Assembly (NCBI GenBank): GCA_037127255.1
Contig: JBANSL010000013.1
Span: forward strand, 13,598,688-13,662,687
Direction: 5' to 3'
DNA from: Persicaria tinctoria
Lineage: Eukaryota > Streptophyta > Magnoliopsida > Caryophyllales > Polygonaceae
DNA length: 64,000 nt
Positions 30,400-41,250 of this stretch are shown one piece after another. Position 1 is the first letter of the stretch; each line of letters begins with the position of its first letter. The position numbers and the translations under genes were made by a program. The notes under the pieces are model-generated. The model worked only from the letters and a program-made list of their open reading frames with translations. It was not told where the DNA came from and made no database searches.

Positions 30400-31640
30400 A
30401 GCGCAATATAGCTTCGGATTTATTGGCAACGAAATACTTCGAGGGTAAGTTTGTATCTATTGCCCTCAAATATACCCTCGAACAAATATTTCGGGTGTAA
30501 TTACCATTGAAATAAAAACGAGACTATTTTTCCATACTAAATACTTTCGAATATATATTTGGAGGGCCAATTCGAGGGTAAATTAGGCACGAAAAACAAA
30601 TCGAGGGTACTTTTTTAAGGCTATGGCAAAGGGATCTTACCAATGAGTTTGATAGATGGTACACTCGAGGCTACTGTCAATGGTATACAGGATGAAATTT
30701 TATTTTGAGGGTAAAAACGAGGGTATAATCACTCAAATTATTTATGAGGCTAATTTTGAGGGTACATTCGATACTAAATGGTTACCATATTTTTTGGTGG
30801 CGAACAACATGGCTATATAACTTCAAAATATATTTTCGAGGGTAAATTCGGTGGCGTGTAACCTCGAAAAATTGAATTTCTATTTGAGGGCCATTTCGAG
30901 GGTAAAACTATTTGTCATTTTTAATGCGCGCATTCAATAGCCCCAACTACTTACTTCACTTTATCAACCAACCACAACAAAAAATTTGAACCCTTTACAC
31001 TCTTTCCTCCTCGTACAATGTTCTTTCTCCCATTCTTCCACAAATTACAGATCCCATTCTCATTTTTCTTGTTTTGATCAAGAGCTTTGTAGTTTTCAAT
31101 CTTCGTTTCCGGTATGTATTATTATTTTGTTATTTTCATAAAGTTATATATTATGAAAGGAGAAAAATGTATTTTTGTTTGAAACCCCTCCAAAGATAGA
31201 TATAAAATGTAGTTTGATTACCCTTGTAAATATAGTACGATTATTGATTACTCTCGTTAGTAGCCTCGAGTTCTTATTTTGGAGGGTAAATGTAGTGTGA
31301 TTATTGATTAGCCTCGTTAATACCCTCTAGTTCTTATTTTCGAGGGCATATGTGTGATTATTTATTACCCTCAGGAATACCCTCGAGTTCTTATTTTCGA
31401 GGGTACAATAGTTTCATTACCCTCCTTAATGCCCTCAAGTTCGTATTTTCGAGGGTACAATAGTTTCATTACCCTCGTTAATGCCCTCAAGTTCGTATTT
31501 TCGAGGGTATCATAGATTGCACATTTATCTTGCCATGTAGCTACGAAATTATGATTTTGAGGTTATATGCGATGCTAAATGGCCCCTAATTGTCCTTTCA
31601 AGGGTACTCTCCAGGGTATATTCCTGGGTAAACTTATAAT
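30400..31640 (+). repeat. Left subterminal repeat array, TTCGAGGGTA motif
   Basis: The motif (T/A)TTCGAGGGTA and close variants, on both strands, recurs well over ten times in about 1.2 kb, for example near 30437, 30569, 30598, 30836, 31396 and 31450. In En/Spm such 10-12 bp subterminal repeats are the binding sites of TnpA and are needed in cis for transposition. Part of the array is itself locally duplicated around 31380-31510. Confidence 0.85.
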
Positions 31641-31724
31641 CTTTTTGGGTCATATATCATCATATTAATTATTTCTTCAAATTTTGTTCCCTTTGTAATA
31701 TAATGTCATTGCTAATATTTGTAG

Positions 31725-32879
31725 ATGGGTAACCGTGATTGGATGTACATAAGGCATTTACCCGATGGAGGTGGTTGGAATGAGGAATTTCTCGATGGAG
31801 TTGGAGAATTCCTCAATTTCGCAAAATCACAAGGCCAATATATGGATAAAGAGAAGATCATGTGTCCTTGCACTGAATGTAAGAATGGGAAATTTAAAGA
31901 TGTTGAGACGGTACGTGTTCATCTATTTAAAAAAGGTTTTATTGATAATTATTATCGATGGATTTCACATGGAGAATCACCCTTGATTGAAACTCCACTA
32001 ACTCAAGATCGGCCTAGATCTGACATAGATGTTTTGAGCTTCTTTGGAGTAGGAATGGATATATTTGATAATTTGAATCCTTGTCAGAGAATGGTATTTG
32101 ATGCAGCTGGGCCTAGTTTTGTTCCTCCTCAATGGTTCGATGTTGGTACTTCAGATGTCCCTGTTAATGATATAAATAGTCAGGGAGAGGGGTTGGAAAG
32201 CACAACAGAGCTTGCCGAAGAGATTCCATATCAAACGGCGACTTTTGGTCTTACTAATGATAGCACTTCGTATTTATCTGATAGATTTTTTGATGTGTTG
32301 AAGGCATCAGAAGATCCTATTTATCATGGTTGTGATGTTTCACAATTGTCTGCAGTGAGCAGTTTTTTGTCATTTAAAGCCGATTACAACTTGCCACAAG
32401 CCGGATATGATAGACTTATATATGAAGTGGGTAGACTCTTACCATCGGACCATAGCCTTCCTGCGAGCTACTATGAGAGTGGGAAGTTGGTTGCAGATTT
32501 GGGCTTGCCAGTGAAGAAGATACATGTATGTCCCGAAGGATGCATGCTATTTTGGAAGGAGGATCTTAATGCTACACATTGTAAGTTCTGTAATAGTCCC
32601 AGGTACAAGCAGCAGCAGACTAGGAAAGGGAAATCTATTCCTCGAAAAGTGCTTAGATATTTGCCCTTGATCCCACGTCTGCAACGATTATATGCAATGG
32701 AGGACACAGCCCCACACATGCGTTGGCATGCTGAGCACGAAACCGAAGAAGGACTCATTTGCCACCCTTCTGACGCAGAGGCTTGGAAACATTTAGACAA
32801 TACATTTCCAAATTTTGCATCAGAGGTTCGAAATGTCAGGTTAGCTTTGCTTTATGTTCGGATGACTCATCCTATATAG
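31725..32879 (+). pseudogene. CACTA transposase (TnpD/Tnp2 type), N-terminal part
   Basis: ATG 31725 opens a 384-codon frame. The first 75 residues (MGNRDWMYIRHLPDGG... EFLNFAKSQ ... CPCTECKN) form the transposase-associated zinc-like domain found at the start of plant Tnp2 proteins. From about residue 225 the Tnp2 domain begins: LPASYYESGKLVADLGLP, KKIHVCPEGCMLFWKED with cysteines of a zinc site, then MRWHAEHETEEGL. The frame stops at a TAG at 32877, just after a RNVRLALLY that should read RNVRLGLCSDGFAPFG. The correct continuation is found 200 bp further on (33028), so an insertion or local duplication broke the gene here. Confidence 0.85.
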
Positions 32880-33044
32880 TCGCGTTGAAAGTCTTTTGTT
32901 TTGGTTAAAAGTATTATGTTAAATAGGATTAAAAAATGTGTGATATTATAGTTGAGTTTAATTGCAAATGTGTGTTATTATGCTCCTACATGAGGCTTGT
33001 TCATTTTGTTCACATTTTGTAAATATCGAAATGTCAGGTTAGGT
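32829..33044 (+). repeat. Disrupting segment with 15-bp direct repeat inside the transposase
   Basis: CGAAATGTCAGGTTAG occurs at about 32829 and again at about 33028, so roughly 200 bp have been added between two copies of the same coding sequence. Much of the added DNA (from about 32900, GATATTATAGTTGAGTTTAA to TCATTTTGTTCACATT) resembles the intron or leader at 36062-36155 of the same transposon. It thus seems to be an ectopic copy of element sequence rather than a foreign transposon. Confidence 0.7.
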
Positions 33045-33620
33045 TTATGTTCGGATGGATTTGCTCCTTTTGGTATGAATGGCCAACAATACTCGATATG
33101 GCCAGTAATTATTACTCCATACAACCTACCGCCGAGCATGTGCATGCAATCTGCCTATTTGTTCTTGAGCACCATTATTCCAGGTCCGAAAAATCCGAAA
33201 AGGCTAATAGATATTTACTTGCAACCTTTGATTGATGAGCTCCTATTGTTGTGGAATCAAGATGTCCTAACATATGACACCTATGCAAAGGAAAGTTTTA
33301 GGATGCATGCTGCTCTTCTATGGACAGTGAATGACTTCCCAGCATATGGGATGTTGTCTGGGTGGAGTACCGCTGGAAAATTTGCATGTCCTCATTGTAT
33401 GGAGAACACACAAGCCTTTCGATTAGAACATGGACGAAAGGCTTCATGGTTTGACTGCCACATATGCTTCTTGCCAATAGACCATCCATTCAGGAAGGAT
33501 CGGAATAACTTTTACAAAGGGCGTGTTGAGACTGGAGCTTCTCCTCCGTATTTGTCCGGCCACCAGATATGGGAGCGTGTTCAACACAAGTGTAGAGGGA
33601 AGCATAGTAGAGGAATATAA
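33028..33620 (+). pseudogene. CACTA transposase, central Tnp2 part, truncated
   Basis: Homology resumes in frame with GLCSDGFAPFGMNGQQYSIW and continues through PPSMCMQSAYLFLSTIIPGP, YLQPLIDELLLLW, LLWTVNDFPAYGMLSGWSTA and CPHCMENTQAFRLEHGRK, all well-known Tnp2 blocks. After SGHQIWERVQ near 33580 the expected downstream catalytic and DUF4218 segments are missing. The sequence jumps within a few bases to a C-terminal motif in another frame. This is an internal deletion, probably more than a kilobase relative to complete relatives. Confidence 0.82.
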
Positions 33621-34892
33621 GCGAGAAGAGACGGCGAATTTCACCAAGCATTATCCAGATCCTCAAGATCCATACAAGAGAAAGAGGCCAATCAGGAACA
33701 AAGATGATAGAATTGATGATGACTATCCTCAAATTTCGATATTTAATCATCCAGGTTACCCAAGCGGTAAGGAAAGTATTTTATGGATGAATGACGAGAA
33801 AGAGTTGCATGTGTCACATACATACATCTTGCTTAATTGTCCAGAGGTTGAATCATATGTCAAGTAAGTCTATAAATACAAAAAGACGTGCATTCATATG
33901 ATTTTGAGCTTAAATTGAGTATTTATATACAAGTTCATGTGTGTGCAGGCTATTTATAGAAGAATGTGGTGCAGATGCTCTTTCAAAACATTTTCTACAA
34001 TGGTTTAAAGATTATGTAAGTACTCATATGTCTTTATACCCCAATATGATGTGATATTTTTCCAATAATTTTTATAAAATGAAATAAAGATAGTTTTATA
34101 TACATGCTACATTTGATTAATTTGTAGGTTTTCAAAGCACCCCAACATACTATTGATCCTCTCATACTTAGTCTAGCTTATGGACCAAGTAGGAAGGTGC
34201 TGTCATGGCCTGCATACTACATAAATGGTTACAAATATGAAACCTTAGAACGTGGTAAAGATAAAGTAACCATGAATAGTGGTGTGTGTGTACAAGCTTC
34301 AGTTGGTGAAGCACAATCAGATTTCTTCGGGATGATTGAAGAAATTTTGGGATTTGAGTTCACTGGTTTTCCCTGCAAGAAGATTGTGTTATTCAAGTGT
34401 TTATGGTATGACCATAGTATTCGAGGGATAAACATCCACGCACAATACCGATTGCAAGAGATTAATGTGAGAAGACGGTACACCAATTATGAGCCTTTTG
34501 TTCTAGTCCAACAATGCATTCAAGTGTACTATGCAAGTTATCCTGGGGCAAGTCGTAGTCGTGCAGATTGGAGAGCTGTGTGCAAGATAAAGCCTCAACG
34601 CAGAGTAGAAGAGAGATGGACAATGAAGAAAATTCCCGATGAGCCGTTGCAACAAGATGGCATTGAGGTCATCGGGGAACAATTTGTAGGTGCAACTGTT
34701 GATCAGTTACCGACAAATCTATCAGTTTCAAGGGAACTAGATGAAGGAGCATATAGTGAAGATAGTGATAATGATAATTTTGAGATCGAAAATGAGAATG
34801 AAGAAGAAGATTTTCCTTCCGAGTCTGATACAGAAGTAGAGTACTTGGAAGACGATCATGTAGTTGAAGATGATGATGATACATCCGACTAG
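33586..34892 (+). pseudogene. CACTA transposase C-terminal part with DUF4216-type domain, three exons
   Basis: Exons 33586-33863, 33949-34015 and 34128-34892 join in frame through canonical sites (AA|GTAAGT, TGCAG|G, TAT|GTAAGT, GTAG|G). The first carries VEGSIVEEYKREE and NDEKELHVSHTYILLNCPEV, the usual link from DUF4218 to the C-terminus; the last carries INGYKYETLERG, NSGVCVQASVGE, FGMIEEILGFEF and KKIVLFKCLWYD, a DUF4216 pattern, and ends in a strongly acidic tail (EEEDFPSESDTEVEYLEDD). The acidic end and intact splice sites suggest little decay here, so the damage is confined to the insertion and deletion upstream. Confidence 0.8.
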
Positions 34893-35063
34893 AGTAAGTC
34901 AATTTATTTATTCCTGAAATTTATTTTGATTAAAATTTATTTCTTAAATTTATCTCTTAAATTAAAATGAGCGGGACACCAAAATTTCAATCAATGTAAT
35001 TTCCCGATTTATGAAAATTTAGGAGGTAAAATGTGTGCGTTTTTTTTTAGCAGTAGGCGGTGG

Positions 35064-35071
35064 TATAAAAG
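35064..35071 (+). promoter_or_regulatory. Putative TATA box of the second CACTA gene
   Basis: TATAAAAG is followed by a GC- and CT-rich leader (35090-35283) that ends CCACCATGGTAAGT, a good ATG context directly followed by a splice donor. This leader differs in base composition from the rest of the element and resembles the 5' UTR of a housekeeping gene, so it may be a captured promoter. Confidence 0.45.
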
Positions 35072-35089
35072 GAACAGTTCACTTTTTCT

Positions 35090-35825
35090 AACCCTAGATC
35101 TGTTCACTCCTCTCCAGCTCTCCTTGTTCTCGCCTGGGAGGCGGCTCTCGCTTCTCGCTTCTCACTTCGATCTGGCTTCTCAGATGGCTTGAAGACAGGT
35201 CCCTCGCCGCTGCTCCCTCCGACCTCTCAGCCGCTTCCCTCCGCTGCTCCCTAGTCTCGCCGTTAGTCTCAGCCGCTTCCACCATGGTAAGTAATCCTAA
35301 TTTCCCTTTTCTTGTTGTTCAATTAATATAGAACTTGGAAATTAAGCCTTTGATTAAGGTCGAATAGAAAGATGTTTATCATGGAGTGAATGTATGGTCA
35401 TGTTAATGTGAAAGCAACGATATTAACAAGAAAAAGGAAAACCGGGAGTCATCAAATACATTCGACGAAGCATTGGGCAGAATGCCAGCATCCTTCAAGA
35501 AATTTGCCTGAAAAGCTCCCAGTCCCTTCTTAACAAGATTTCTAATTTGCGTGTTTTGAGATCAAGACGAAGAAAAATCGGGAAATTTACCTTAATTTCT
35601 TTTCCATGGTGGCTGAGCTTTTCTTATTTTTACTTGAGTTCTCTTCTAGTTTTAAGAATATTTTCTCCTATGATATTGATAGTTAAATGTTGCCTTCATC
35701 TATTTTGCATCAGTGGTTTTTAGTGTTTCTACTGCCTTAGCATATTTTTTTTAAAACATACTCTCTTTTCTCACTATGCCAGGTCCGTTTCATGAAGTGA
35801 GGAGAAGACGAGACAAGAAGAAAGA
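35090..35825 (+). other. GC-rich leader exon and intron upstream of the TnpA-like gene
   Basis: After the TATA box at 35064 a GC-rich stretch ends with ATG at 35284 and GTAAGT. Following an intron, a candidate exon near 35783-35828 (AG|GTCCGTTTCATGAAG ... AGAAAGAA|GTAAG) contains an early stop. It is probably a non-coding leader of the downstream gene, or a captured host gene start. No product is recognised. Confidence 0.35.
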
Positions 35826-36167
35826 AGTAAGATCACCTGAGTCTTTTTATTCTGATGTTTTGTTTGAGGATGAACTGAGTGATTAGTTGTTACATTTTAT
35901 TGCTTGTTAATTTAAAACAAATAATTGTCTGTATGTCTTTCTCGAGTTCATGGTTTTAAACCTTTGATTGATCAGTTGTTACATTTTATTCCAAGTTCTG
36001 TATTAATTGAACAACAAGAAAAGGGATCTTCATCCCAATTTCCCGGTTTATATTATAGTTTTGGTTAGGTTATATTATATTTGAGTTTATTTGCAAATTT
36101 GTGTGATATTATATTCCTACATGAGGCCTATTCATTTTGTTCACATTTACATGTCTTTAGGAACAAT

Positions 36168-38480
36168 ATGCAGCCTAGTGAGACAGGAAAACGTCGTATT
36201 CTTCTTCAGCGCAGCCTATTTTCCACAACTCCTAGTGTCCCACCTAATGCTCCTGCCCTCACCCCGACTACTAGTGGCCAGCCTAGTTCACCTGCCCTCG
36301 CATCGACTCCTAGTGGCAAGCCTAGTGCTCCTGCCCTTGCCTCAACTCCTTCTTGCCAACCTAGTGCTCCTGACCTTGCCCCGACTTCCACACCTACTGA
36401 TGGTCAGCTTAATACTCCGTTAAATGAGGATGAACACGGCTCTACCCAAACTCATGTTGCTAGATCAGCTGCTGGATCGTGTGCTCTACCTTTGGGTGGT
36501 GGACAGAAGAGGGAATACGTAGGACTTTCTGGGCCTGATGTCTAGTAAGTGTTGAATTATAATTTGTTTAAAGCTTCATTTAATTGGATATAATAGTTTC
36601 TTTCACCTTTTTTCTTACTTTTATATGTTTCTTATTCATATAGTTGCTTTGAGCCCCATCAACCAGCGTATAAGAAGATGACTGAGATCGTCCGTGGTTA
36701 CTACAAGGGTGATTGGACGAGTCTGAACAAAGTTCCCGTAGATGTGAAGAATGTATGGTTTAAAGAGTTTGAGGTGATGTGTTATTACATGTTTTTTATT
36801 TTGAACAAATAACATTCTTTAAATTGACTTCAATAATATAATTTATATCTTTACTGATTGTATTGATGCAGAAGCGCTTTCATTGGGATGCTCTTGATGT
36901 GCAAATGCGAAAAGCATTTCTCCATCAAGCGGCGAATCACATTTCCAATGTCTTTAAGGGACATCGCCAGAGGAAGACCATTCCTGATTTTGTGACCGCT
37001 GAACAATGGGCCAGAATGGAAAAGAAAAGAAAAACAGATCCAAATATGATCAAACAGGCTGAGGCGAATAAGCGAAACAAAGCTTCTCAGAAGGCGATTG
37101 ATTCTGGTGTCTATCATGGGGGTTCTTATTCAATTTACTATTGTTGTTCAATTTTGCTTTCCTTGATCAATATGTGTGTATTTGTTTCAAGCTACTGTTT
37201 CTTTTTATGGGGCTGCACGAGGCTTGATTGTTTCAAGCTACTATTTTTTTTGGGTGCTTCAAGCTACTGTTGATTTCAAGCTATTGTTTTAATTTTATTT
37301 TAGTGTTGATTTTAGTTTGTTTAATTGCTTGATTTCATAATGTTTTGGTTAGATTATATTATAGTCGAGTTAACTATTAGCTACTGTTTTGATTGATTTT
37401 AGCTGCTGGTGTACATTGATTTAACTGTTAACTATTAGCTATTGTTTTGTTTGATTGATTTTAGCTAAAGTCGGGTTGACTTTTAGCTACTTATTTGATT
37501 GATTTTAGTTTGTTTAATTTCATAATGCTTTGATTTCATAATTGCTTAATATTAGCTGGAAATATGTACTGTTGACCTTTTTTTTTTAATTCTTTTTACA
37601 TTTTTGTATTTTTGTAGGAGGAGAAGGAAGGGAAGAGGCCAAAGATTTCTGATATGGTGCAGAGGTTGTTCTCAAAGGATGGGGTTTGGACGGGATCTCG
37701 ACCTGCTGCCATTGTGGTGAGTCTCCCTTAATAATACTATTGATTTAAGTTATATGGAAAATAAAAATCCCTTAAGTGATGAAATGACTTGAGCTTTTTC
37801 ATGGCTTGGGGGCTTTTTCCTTTTCGAAACTATCAGTTTAGTGCTCACTTGTGGTGGCTAAAAATTCTTATTGATTTGCTTATTTGAATCTTTGCATCTA
37901 CTGCTGCAAAAACAACATTTTTATTGCTACAAAATAGTTATTTGCTGTTGTAAATCATGCATTGCTATCTTGAATTTTTGCTGAATTTTTGAACTTGTTT
38001 AAGTTATTTGTTGCCGATGCAAACAACTTGTTTATGCTTTGCTGAATTTTTGAACATGTTTGTTGCTAGTGCTGAATTGCCTATTTGTTGTTGAATATAT
38101 AGGAGAAATATGAAAATCTAGCTGCTACTCAGCCACTAACTGAGCCGATTTCAGAAGATGGTGTTGAATGTGAATATCAAGAGAGAGAAATTGAGAAGCA
38201 ATTGTGGAGTGAAGCGTGTGGTGGACCTAGTCATGGGAGAATATATGGATTAGGGGAAGAGGGTAAAGCGCTTATTCGCACTGGCAAGGTGAGTGCTCCC
38301 TCCATCCAAGGCAAATCTTCGCAAGCTCGTGATGAAAATCGTGAGCAAGCCTATCGAGACGAGGTAAAAGAGCTACGGAGTACTATTGCCGATCTTGTGA
38401 AGAATCAACAAGAATTTCAATCCACCATTATTCACCTACTTCAAGGAGGTCAAGTTCCACCATCTACTTCCAACTCTTAG
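36168..38480 (+). CDS. TnpA-like protein of the CACTA element, multi-exon
   Basis: ATG 36168 starts exon 1 (to about 36539), rich in Pro/Ser/Ala with four imperfect copies of a PSxPALASTPSG unit. Exon 2 is 36644-36773 (FEPHQPAYKKMTEIVRGYY, WTSLNKVPVDVKNVWFKEFE). Exon 3 begins at 36872 (KRFHWDALDVQMRKAFLHQ, then EQWARMEKKRKTDPNMIKQA) and ends near 37115; its donor is uncertain. Exon 4 is 37618-37716 (PKISDMVQRLFSKDGVWTGS). Exon 5 is 38103-38480, ending in a coiled coil (QAYRDEVKELRSTIADLV). This is the plant En/Spm-type transposase family, whose members bind subterminal repeats and assist excision. The coiled coil fits the known dimerisation of TnpA. Apart from the exon 3 donor, no break is seen. 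Confidence 0.8.
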
Positions 38481-38839
38481 TTCTTGTAGGTAGGTAGTAT
38501 GTGCAAGTTTGTGCAAAACTCTAACCAGTAAACTAACTCATGTGCAAATATTTTGGGATCGATTTGCACCTTTTGTTTAGGGAGTTGGTGGGAATATATG
38601 TGTTGGTTGGGATTATTATAGGTCACTTTAGATAGTTAAGTTTGACTTGTGAGATTGTGGATAATTATAACCACATGGAGTTACTGTTGGCTGTTGGCCA
38701 TTGGAGTTACTGTTGGCTATTTAAACTAGCATTTTGTGATGGCTTTATTATGAAATTTAGGATTTTTTATAATATATCTTGTTTATGTTTGTTAATTATT
38801 GTCATTTAAAGCAAAATGCTCATTTCATACAGCCTCAAA

Positions 38840-39425
38840 TTTAAGAACAAAAAGAATTCGATGCAAGTAAATTTAACCTCGAATTTGGTCAAAAAAATTT
38901 AAAGATTAAATAAATTTAACCTCAAATTTAGGAAGGAAATTGCTAAACTTAACCTCCGAAAATTTTAATGAAATAGGCCATTTCAATTTGTTGCACCACC
39001 CTTTAGCATCGTTACTACCCTTAAAAAAACGGTAGCTAAATTGGATGCTATTTTACCCTCGAACCTACCCTTATTTTATTTAGAAGCTATATATCGATAC
39101 TACTTAGCCTCGAAAGCTATAACCTCGAAAATACACACAAATTCTAGTTCAAGGCAATTTGAAGGCTAAATAGCATTAAATTTAGTTTCGAAATAGTTCG
39201 AGGCTAATAGTCTAGAAATTACCCTTCAACGTATTTTGGGGCTATTTTACCCCCGAAGCAATATTTTCGAGGCTAAAGTTCGTGGCCGCATTTAACCTCG
39301 CTCTTCTAGCCCTCAAATTCTATTTCGAGGGCGAATCCGATGGTAGTTTCGAGGGTAGCATATTTTCGAGGCTATATCCGAGGTTGTATTCATTGTGAAA
39401 TTCGAGAGTATAGACGCGTTTTCTG
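38840..39425 (-). repeat. Right subterminal repeat array of the CACTA element
   Basis: TTCGAGGCTA/TTTCGAGGGTA and complements (TACCCTCGAA, AACCTCGAAA) recur at least ten times up to the right terminus, as at the left end but more mixed (CGAGGCTA predominates). This array is shorter than the left one. Confidence 0.82.
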
Positions 39426-39431
39426 GTAGTG

Positions 39432-39656
39432 AAAAGAATATTGGGCTTCATAAATAATAATCTTGATAATATGAAAGCGCATGGGAGACTTCTGCGTTGG
39501 CAATTAGCCCTTAATCCATTCACTTTTACTATTGAACATGTGCAGGGATCGAAAAATTCTCTAGTTGACAGCTTAACGAGAGAGTTGGCTTATGGATCAG
39601 AGAAATCAAACTCGGTGGGAAAATCCACATTGGGTATTCCACCCATACAATATTGA
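39432..39656 (+). pseudogene. Pararetroviral RNase H, C-terminal end
   Basis: About 75 codons from the CACTA edge to the TGA near 39654. The segment reads through the helix-rich end of a viral RNase H, including LLRWQLALNPFTF and VQGSKNSLVDSLTRE, in which the aspartate of the last block is retained. Separated from its N-terminal half by 9 kb of transposon, it cannot be expressed as such. Confidence 0.82.
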
Positions 39657-40224
39657 TCTCCTAGGAGAGATACGAGGATACCAAGGATGGGTTTCCCCTC
39701 CAAGTTTTTATATTTCTGTTGATTTTGGAAGGTTTACTGAAAATAGATTCCGTCGTGGACTCTTACAAACGAGACACAGAGTGGTTATACGAATCTTAAC
39801 CCTGAAGATAATAATAAAGGTTCTCCAGCTACCTATTGAACTCCAGGAGGACATCTGCAGAAGATGGAGTATGAGAGATTTCAAAAACTTCTACTGGATA
39901 GTAACCCTGAGGGATCACAATACTACAACAAGGATGAGAGAGTGGTGTAACCATTTCTGTATAAACAATGGCGTCGGATTGGGAGGACTATCATTACCCA
40001 TCGTGCTAGATGAAGATGCAGATTACTTAAAATCATGGAAATATGGAATGTGTAATGGACTCTACAACTACAAGCGAACATGGCCAAAAGAAGAGGAACA
40101 GAGCTTCTTGTACAAATACTTCACTAAATTCCATAAGGAGGTCTTCCTCAGAGCAACGAAGTTTGAGAAGATAAAAGAAATAAATTGTTGTCGTGTTATG
40201 AGTGCCTGCATGGATGTTAACTAG
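39592..40224 (+). pseudogene. Pararetroviral second ORF, first part
   Basis: ATG 39592 lies inside the end of the RNase H frame, so the two ORFs overlap by about 65 bp in different phases, as is usual for compact viral genomes. The product (about 210 residues; RRWSMRDFKNFYWIVTL, EVFLRATKFEKIKEINCC) has no domain I can name. Florendoviruses are described as carrying a second ORF of unknown function in this place, and the position matches. It stops at a TAG at 40222, and homologous-looking coding sequence continues at 40285. Confidence 0.6.
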
Positions 40225-40284
40225 GGAAAAACCCGGTTACCACACTATCTGATCTTCCTGCTATTTACTGAAGAATACTGGTAC

Positions 40285-40731
40285 GTGGTAGATCTAGTAG
40301 TAGAGAGGGGAATCGACGTAGTAAGGCATTCATGGGAAGCAAGAGCAAAAGGATTCTTTTACATCTACTACAACATCACCAAGTATCGACACACTGACTG
40401 TGGGATATTCAAAGTTGGAAATACAACCTACATCGTAACCCCACAACTCAAGCCATTAATGCAGCAAGCCATAGACAGGTCTGAATCCATCAAGCTCTAT
40501 TTATCACAAATAGAAGCCGGTCACTTTTTAGATAAAAGAGGTCACGAGAGAATGATTGATTTGTTGATTGCGTGGGATCGAGAATACACTGAAGGATTAA
40601 TGCTTGATCTCGATTTAGGCAACGATCAAGATCTAGAGTTTGATAATACTCTAGACTTAGTACAAAATTACAATGATGATGACCTGGAAGCCAATATGGG
40701 AGAAGAAGGGGTCCAGAACCTAGACGATTGA
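40285..40731 (+). pseudogene. Pararetroviral second ORF, continuation
   Basis: About 148 codons in the same style as the preceding block: KGFFYIYYNITKYRHTDCGI, a middle part with MIDLLIAWDREYTEG, and a very acidic C-terminus (DLDLGNDQDLEFDN, EANMGEEG) ending at a TGA. The gap to the first part holds a stop and a possible frameshift. Function unknown. Confidence 0.55.
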
Positions 40732-40908
40732 AAGCTATTATCAAGCACCAGCACAATTATTGTACTTTCTGATTTGTTTTTGCTTTTACCATGTGAACCT
40801 GTAAAATAGTGGGTGTATTGTGTGCTTTTACTATTTGCTTTATCAGGCCAACCTGTAGACCACTTGTTTTAGCCGTTGGAGAGACATCCAATGCTCTTCG
40901 ACTTGTTC

Positions 40909-40917
40909 TATAAATAG
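40909..40917 (+). promoter_or_regulatory. Putative pararetroviral TATA box
   Basis: CTATAAATA follows the coding sequence by about 180 bp and is followed by a leader-like stretch rich in AGAG. This is the position of the pregenomic RNA promoter in caulimovirids. A polyadenylation-type AATAAA lies 245 bp downstream (41154). Confidence 0.55.
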
Positions 40918-41250
40918 AGCATCCATTTGGAGTTCAAGGACACCGAAGTCCACAGAGAGAAAAAATATATGCTCAGAGAGAAGAGAGTTTGTAAATCAGA
41001 AAGAAAAGTCGAAACGTTTTGAATTTGAGTAGACTGGTGTTTTCATCACTCTAAAGTTAAAAACCTTTCAATGGATCTTCTAATATGAGTGTTAAGTGTG
41101 TTTAAGTTCTAAATTAGGAGTGCTTGTGTGTTGTAAGATTTCTCAGATTCAATAAAGTTTGTTTTTAAGAAAGGGAAAGCTACTTAATTGAACAATATGT
41201 TCTGAATATTCTGTTTTCTTGATTCTAATCCCTTCACTTTCTCAAAATCA

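Larger units (their letters stand above)
30388..39431 (+). mobile_element. CACTA (En/Spm) transposon, 9044 bp, inserted in the pararetrovirus
   Basis: Termini CACTACCAGAAAAGCGC (30388) and GCGTTTTCTGGTAGTG (39431) are inverted repeats of the CACTA type. Flanking trinucleotides are AAG and AAA, agreeing at two of three positions. Viral RNase H homology stops at one edge and resumes at the other, which independently confirms the ends. Inside lie a tnp2-type transposase gene (31725-34892, deleted) and a TnpA-like gene (36168-38480, apparently complete), both plus strand. Subterminal arrays of CGAGGGTA motifs fill about 1.2 kb at the left and 0.6 kb at the right. The CACTA insertion post-dates viral integration. 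Confidence 0.93.
39432..41250 (+). mobile_element. Endogenous pararetrovirus, 3' portion with promoter
   Basis: The RNase H domain cut at 30387 resumes directly at 39432 (ILGFINNNLDN, GRLLRWQLALNPFTF) and ends at 39656. A second overlapping ORF follows (39592-40731, broken), then a non-coding region with a TATA box at 40909 and an AATAAA at 41154. Presence of promoter and polyadenylation signal fits the intergenic region of a pararetrovirus. The virus-derived material therefore totals about 3.8 kb, less than a complete genome. Confidence 0.75.

Noticed and set aside
30388..39431. Two separate CACTA elements instead of one
   Set aside because: Only one pair of CACTACCAG termini is present, both edges abut adjacent viral sequence, and the two genes share orientation and the same subterminal motif.
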